DNA from: Elstera litoralis
GTDB taxonomy: Bacteria; Pseudomonadota; Alphaproteobacteria; Elsterales; Elsteraceae
Direction of reading: 5' to 3'
Length of the DNA: 9,956 nt
Assembly: GCF_000963705.1 (NCBI RefSeq)
Contig: NZ_LAJY01000411.1
Coordinates: forward strand, 1 to 9,956
Of this stretch, positions 7,468 through 9,956 are shown piece after piece. The notes under the pieces were generated by a model. The model saw only the letters and a program-made list of their open reading frames with translations. It ran no database searches and had not been told where the DNA came from. Made by a program: the position numbers and the translations under genes. The stretch's first letter is position 1, and the number at the start of each line of letters is the position of its first letter.

Positions 7468-7472
7468 TCACC
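7468..7472 (-). promoter_or_regulatory. Ribosome binding site that favours the GTG start of the permease
   Basis: GGTGA on the minus strand lies 5 nt upstream of the GTG at 7462. It matches the 3' part of the anti-Shine-Dalgarno complement. The other in-frame candidates, TTG at 7477 and GTG at 7471, have no comparable site, so GTG 7462 is preferred. The choice changes the protein by at most five residues. Confidence 0.4.
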
Positions 7473-7475
7473 GGC

Positions 7476-7501
7476 AAGAAGAAAAGACAGCGGGCTGCCC
7501 T
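7476..7501 (-). terminator. Weak intrinsic-terminator-like hairpin after scpB
   Basis: Read on the minus strand, AGGGCAG (7501-7495), loop CCCG (7494-7491) and CTGTCTT (7490-7484) can form a 7-bp stem containing two G-U pairs. A pyrimidine tract, TTCTTCTT, follows. It sits just after the scpB TAA and just before the transporter permease start. The stem is short and imperfect, so it may only attenuate readthrough. Its position would partly insulate the transporter pair from the scpAB transcript. This was found by eye; no folding energy was computed. Confidence 0.3.
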
Positions 7502-7516
7502 ATGATCCTGCGAACC

Positions 7517-8194
7517 TTAACGCGACTGACTCTCACCTGCAAGATCGGGAGGAGCATCGCCGAGCAGGGTTTCGACAGGATCATCGGCCTCCGCTTGCAA
7601 CGCCGCCTCCGCCTCTTCCTCGCGCATGGCGATAGTGATGCCGCTGCGCCGGTCCAGCAGGCCCGCCGCTTTCAGTTCCTCCACCCCCGGCAGATCGTCG
7701 AGACTGGTCAGGCCGAAATGGTCCAAAAACCCCGGCGTCGTCACCCAGGTCACGGGGCGGCCCGGCGTGCGGCGGCGGCCTTTCGGCTTAATCCACCCCG
7801 ATTCCAGCAGAATATCGAGCGTGCCTCGCGAAAGCTGAACGCCGCGAATTTCTTCGATTTCCCCACGGGTTACGGGCTGATGGTAAGCGATAATCGCCAA
7901 AGCTTCGACGGCGGCGCGCGACAGTTTACGGCTCACGTCCAGCGTCACCCGCAGGGCGGTGGCAAGGTCCGGCGCGGTGCGGAACGCCCAACCGCCGGCA
8001 AGCTGCACCAACTCAACCCCCCGCCCCTGATAGAGCGCCGCAAGCTCGGCCAACCGCGCCTTCACATCCGCCCCCGGCGGCATGCGCACGATCAGATCGA
8101 TCTCGGTTAGCGGGGTGGCTGCGGCAAAAAGCTGCGCTTCCAGCACGCGCAGTTCATAGGATAGGGGTTCGGAGGTCCGGGGTTCGAGTTTCAT
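7517..8194 (-). CDS. scpB: Segregation and condensation protein B (ScpB)
   Basis: ScpB dimerises through tandem winged-helix domains and binds the central part of ScpA in the SMC-ScpAB complex. The 225-residue length is normal. Visible family signatures are LEAQLFAAATPLTE near the N-terminus, LSRAAVEALAIIAYHQPVTR and GEIEEIRGVQ in the middle, and the second winged helix with GRRRTPGRPVTWVTTPGFLD and HFGLTSLDDLPG. The C-terminus is an acidic, low-complexity tail ending in GESQSR, which varies among species. The ATG at 8194 overlaps the scpA stop (ATGA) and is preceded by a strong Shine-Dalgarno GGAAGGGAG at 8204-8212, nine bases away. In many relatives the next gene would be tatA; here a transporter permease follows after about 54 nt containing a terminator-like hairpin. 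Confidence 0.95.
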   Translation of the reverse strand: MKLEPRTSEPLSYELRVLEAQLFAAATPLTEIDLIVRMPPGADVKARLAELAALYQGRGVELVQLAGGWAFRTAPDLATALRVTLDVSRKLSRAAVEALAIIAYHQPVTRGEIEEIRGVQLSRGTLDILLESGWIKPKGRRRTPGRPVTWVTTPGFLDHFGLTSLDDLPGVEELKAAGLLDRRSGITIAMREEEAEAALQAEADDPVETLLGDAPPDLAGESQSR

Positions 8195-9012
8195 AGGGCG
8201 ATACTCCCTTCCTCATCCGGCTCCAGAACATCGTCCGCAGCGGGGGAGCGCACCAGGATCGGGCCGAAGCGCTCGGCTTGGCGCAGGTCGAGCTTACCCG
8301 ATTTCGCCAGTTCCAGCGCGGCCAGAAACGTGGCGGCAACCGCCGAGCGGAACACCAGCCCGTCGCGGATATCGGTGGGCAAAAAACTGCTGAGCGCCTC
8401 CCAAAGCGGCATCTGCCCCAAGCGTTCGGACAGGCGTTGCAGCGCGTCATCCATCGAATAAAGCTCGGTGGCGGCGATGCGCAGGCGCGAATAATCGGTG
8501 CGGCGCTTATGGTCGGCATAAGCGGTGAGCAGCTCGTAGAGCGTAACATCCCAGCGTACGCGGGCATCCACCTCGAACCGCTCGGGGAAACCGCGCGCGA
8601 AGACATCCCGGCCAAGCAGCGTTCCCGCCATCAACCGCGCGCCCGCCTTCTGCATCGCTTCGAGCCGTTGAAGCTGGAACGCCAGCGTCGCCGCCATTTC
8701 CTCGGCGCTGGGCTCCTCCTCCTCGCTCGGCGGGTCGGGCAGCAGCAGGCGTGATTTTAGGTAGGCGAGCCACGCCGCCATCACCAGATAATCGGCGGCA
8801 ACTTCTAAACGGCGATGCAGAATGCCGCGAATGAAGGCGAGATATTGATCGACCAGCGGCAGAATGCGGATTTTGGTGAGATCGACCTTTTGCTCGCGCG
8901 CCAGGGTCAGCAGCACATCGATGGGGCCTTCGTAACCGTCGAGATCGAGCAGAAGAACGGCCTCATCGGCAGGCTCGGGGCGGGCATCCCACGCCTCGGA
9001 CTCGCCGGTCAC
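8191..9012 (-). CDS. scpA: Segregation and condensation protein A (kleisin ScpA)
   Basis: ScpA is the kleisin subunit that bridges the SMC ATPase heads and binds ScpB, forming the condensin complex that compacts and segregates the chromosome. I chose the GTG at 9012, giving 273 residues. It overlaps the M50 stop by one base, has CAGG a few bases upstream, and the product starts near the usual family start. An in-frame ATG at 9075 would add 21 residues that only shadow the M50 gene. Conserved features are the N-terminal GYEGPIDVLLTLAREQKVDL (about residues 26-45) and ADYLVMAAWLAYLKSRLLLP (about 73-92), the SMC-neck-binding helices. An acidic linker rich in Glu follows, and then the C-terminal winged-helix region around SSFLPTDIRDGLVFRSAVAA. 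The stop overlaps the scpB start as ATGA, so the two subunits are translationally coupled. Confidence 0.95.
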   Translation of the reverse strand: MTGESEAWDARPEPADEAVLLLDLDGYEGPIDVLLTLAREQKVDLTKIRILPLVDQYLAFIRGILHRRLEVAADYLVMAAWLAYLKSRLLLPDPPSEEEEPSAEEMAATLAFQLQRLEAMQKAGARLMAGTLLGRDVFARGFPERFEVDARVRWDVTLYELLTAYADHKRRTDYSRLRIAATELYSMDDALQRLSERLGQMPLWEALSSFLPTDIRDGLVFRSAVAATFLAALELAKSGKLDLRQAERFGPILVRSPAADDVLEPDEEGSIAL

Positions 9013-9698
9013 TACCAGCCTGCGAGCGTTAAAACCGCGACAATCGCCGCGTTGATCGGACCGCTCAGCAGCCACCCCAAGGGATTGATCGGATAGCCCG
9101 CCTGCGCCGAGACCATCGGAATGATGAAAGCAAAGCCCATGACGATCAGCATGCCGATATTCTCAAGCCGCGCCAGGGGTCGCGCGAGAAACAGCGGCAG
9201 AACCCCAACCGCCACCCGCCCGCCATCGAGCGGCGGAATCGGCATCAGATTGAAGACGGCCAGAATCACATTGAATTTAATCGCGTTCAGCAGGTTCTGC
9301 CGCGCCCAGTCCGACGCCACATCGGGCATATGCTGCAAGCCGTGCAGCAGCAGGGCGGCAATCAAGGCCATCGCGAAATTGGTGAGCGGACCGGCGGCGG
9401 CGACAATCGCCATATCGCGCCGGGGCGAGCGCAGGTAGCGCATATCTACCGGCACGGCTTTCGCCCAACCGAAGAAAAAATTCGATCCGACCAGCAGCAT
9501 CAAGCCCGGCAGGAAGATGGTTCCCACCGGGTCGATGTGACGGATCGGGTTAAGGCTCAAGCGTCCCGCCAGCCGCGCCGTGGGATCGCCCAAGGCATTG
9601 GCGACATAGCCATGCGCCGCCTCGTGCAGGGTAATCGCCAACAGCGCCGGCAGCAGCCAGACCGAGATACTATGCAGAATCCCTGCGAGTTCAGGCAT
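9012..9698 (-). CDS. Site-2 protease family (M50) membrane metalloprotease
   Basis: This 228-residue polytopic membrane protein belongs to the short YwhC-type branch of peptidase family M50. The zinc-binding motif HEAAH (residues 25-29) lies in the first membrane segment, followed by the usual GYVANALGDPTARLAGRLSLNP stretch shown here only in part: ALGDPTARLAGRLSLNP. The second catalytic motif NLMPIPPLDGGR (150-161) supplies Asp158 as the third zinc ligand. There is no PDZ domain and the protein is about half the length of RseP, so it is not the sigma-E pathway protease; its substrate is unknown. The ATG at 9698 has no good Shine-Dalgarno sequence and follows the SPOR stop by 12 nt, suggesting readthrough coupling. 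Its TAG stop overlaps the scpA GTG by one base (TAGTG). It occupies the place where many related genomes carry nagZ. Family assignment is confident; physiological role is not known. Confidence 0.92.
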   Translation of the reverse strand: MPELAGILHSISVWLLPALLAITLHEAAHGYVANALGDPTARLAGRLSLNPIRHIDPVGTIFLPGLMLLVGSNFFFGWAKAVPVDMRYLRSPRRDMAIVAAAGPLTNFAMALIAALLLHGLQHMPDVASDWARQNLLNAIKFNVILAVFNLMPIPPLDGGRVAVGVLPLFLARPLARLENIGMLIVMGFAFIIPMVSAQAGYPINPLGWLLSGPINAAIVAVLTLAGW

Positions 9699-9710
9699 CA
9701 GAATGCAACT

Positions 9711-9956
9711 TTAGCGAACAATGAGGCAATCCTGACCACGCGCCTTCAGCGCTGCGCAGACCGAGCCGCCATCGGCGACCGGCCCCGCCTGAATGCGGTA
9801 ATAGGTGCCCTTATTGGGAATCTCGACCTTGGCGACGCTCATCGAGAGGTTGGCGAGTTCGGGATTGGCCTTTTGCAGCTTCGCCCATTCCGCCGAAGCC
9901 GCCGCTTCCGATTTCACCGCGCCCAGTTGCACTTTCGCGCCGCGCGGCGCGCTGGC
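9711..9956 (-). CDS. SPOR-domain protein, C-terminal end (partial)
   Basis: The 5' part of this gene lies beyond the window; the last 81 residues and a TAA stop are visible. They form a SPOR domain, the small repeat fold that binds denuded glycan strands of peptidoglycan at division sites. Typical features are the opening KVQLGAVKSEAAASAEW, the middle KGTYYRIQAGP and the ending ARGQDCLIVR. SPOR proteins of this kind are usually anchored by one N-terminal membrane segment with a long proline/alanine-rich linker; neither can be seen here. In many Alphaproteobacteria a SPOR gene lies just upstream of nagZ and scpAB, which fits this position. The stop is 12 nt before the M50 gene, so the two are probably cotranscribed. 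A GTG at 9932 is internal and not a start, because the frame stays open to the window edge. The domain call is firm; the exact protein is not determined. Confidence 0.88.
   Translation of the reverse strand, partial: ASAPRGAKVQLGAVKSEAAASAEWAKLQKANPELANLSMSVAKVEIPNKGTYYRIQAGPVADGGSVCAALKARGQDCLIVR

Noticed and set aside
7040..8110. A 356-residue plus-strand open frame.
   Set aside because: It lies antisense to fbpB and scpB, is rich in Arg, Gln and His as expected for GC-rich shadow frames, and shows no recognisable domain.
9012..9698. RseP, the sigma-E pathway site-2 protease.
   Set aside because: Only 228 residues, no PDZ domain, and the NLMPIPPLDGGR-type short architecture fits the YwhC branch.
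1..9956. CRISPR arrays, insertion sequences, tRNA genes or toxin-antitoxin modules.
   Set aside because: No direct-repeat array, terminal inverted repeats with transposase, cloverleaf sequence or toxin-antitoxin-like gene pair was seen on either strand.

Overview
The window is a GC-rich chromosomal segment with every recognised gene on the minus strand, so transcription runs from base 9956 towards base 1. The gene order (SPOR-domain protein, scpA, scpB, twin-arginine translocase genes, serS, surE, pcm, LysM lipoprotein) is the arrangement familiar from Alphaproteobacteria, especially Rhodospirillales-like genomes. I infer an alphaproteobacterium and do not name a genus.

Layout in transcription order: the 3' end of a SPOR-domain gene (9956-9711); a small M50 site-2 protease family membrane protein (9698-9012); scpA (9012-8191) and scpB (8194-7517), encoding the condensin partners that work with SMC; an ABC importer pair resembling ferric-iron transporters, a fused permease (7462-5741) and its ATPase (5732-4713); tatB (4623-4191), tatC (4198-3347), serS (3298-2018), surE (2021-1206) and pcm (1209-508); and a LysM lipoprotein gene (499 to beyond base 1) in the usual nlpD position. 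Almost all junctions are very short or overlapping. There are ATGA overlaps at scpA/scpB, serS/surE and surE/pcm, a 1-nt overlap at M50/scpA, and ribosome binding sites built over the upstream stop codon at permease/ATPase and pcm/LysM. No stretch of 300 bases lacks a gene.

The content is mostly housekeeping: chromosome segregation, Tat protein export, serine tRNA charging, nucleotide and protein repair, and cell-wall binding. Two things stand out. First, the iron-type transporter pair sits between scpB and tatB, where tatA is normally found, and there is no tatA anywhere in the window. Second, tatB and the LysM gene have reading frames broken by what look like three single-base losses. Each is one G too few (plus strand) in a G run followed by CA, which points first to sequencing or assembly error, although a damaged Tat locus cannot be excluded. 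I found no CRISPR array, insertion sequence, tRNA or rRNA, and I see no convincing undescribed system here.
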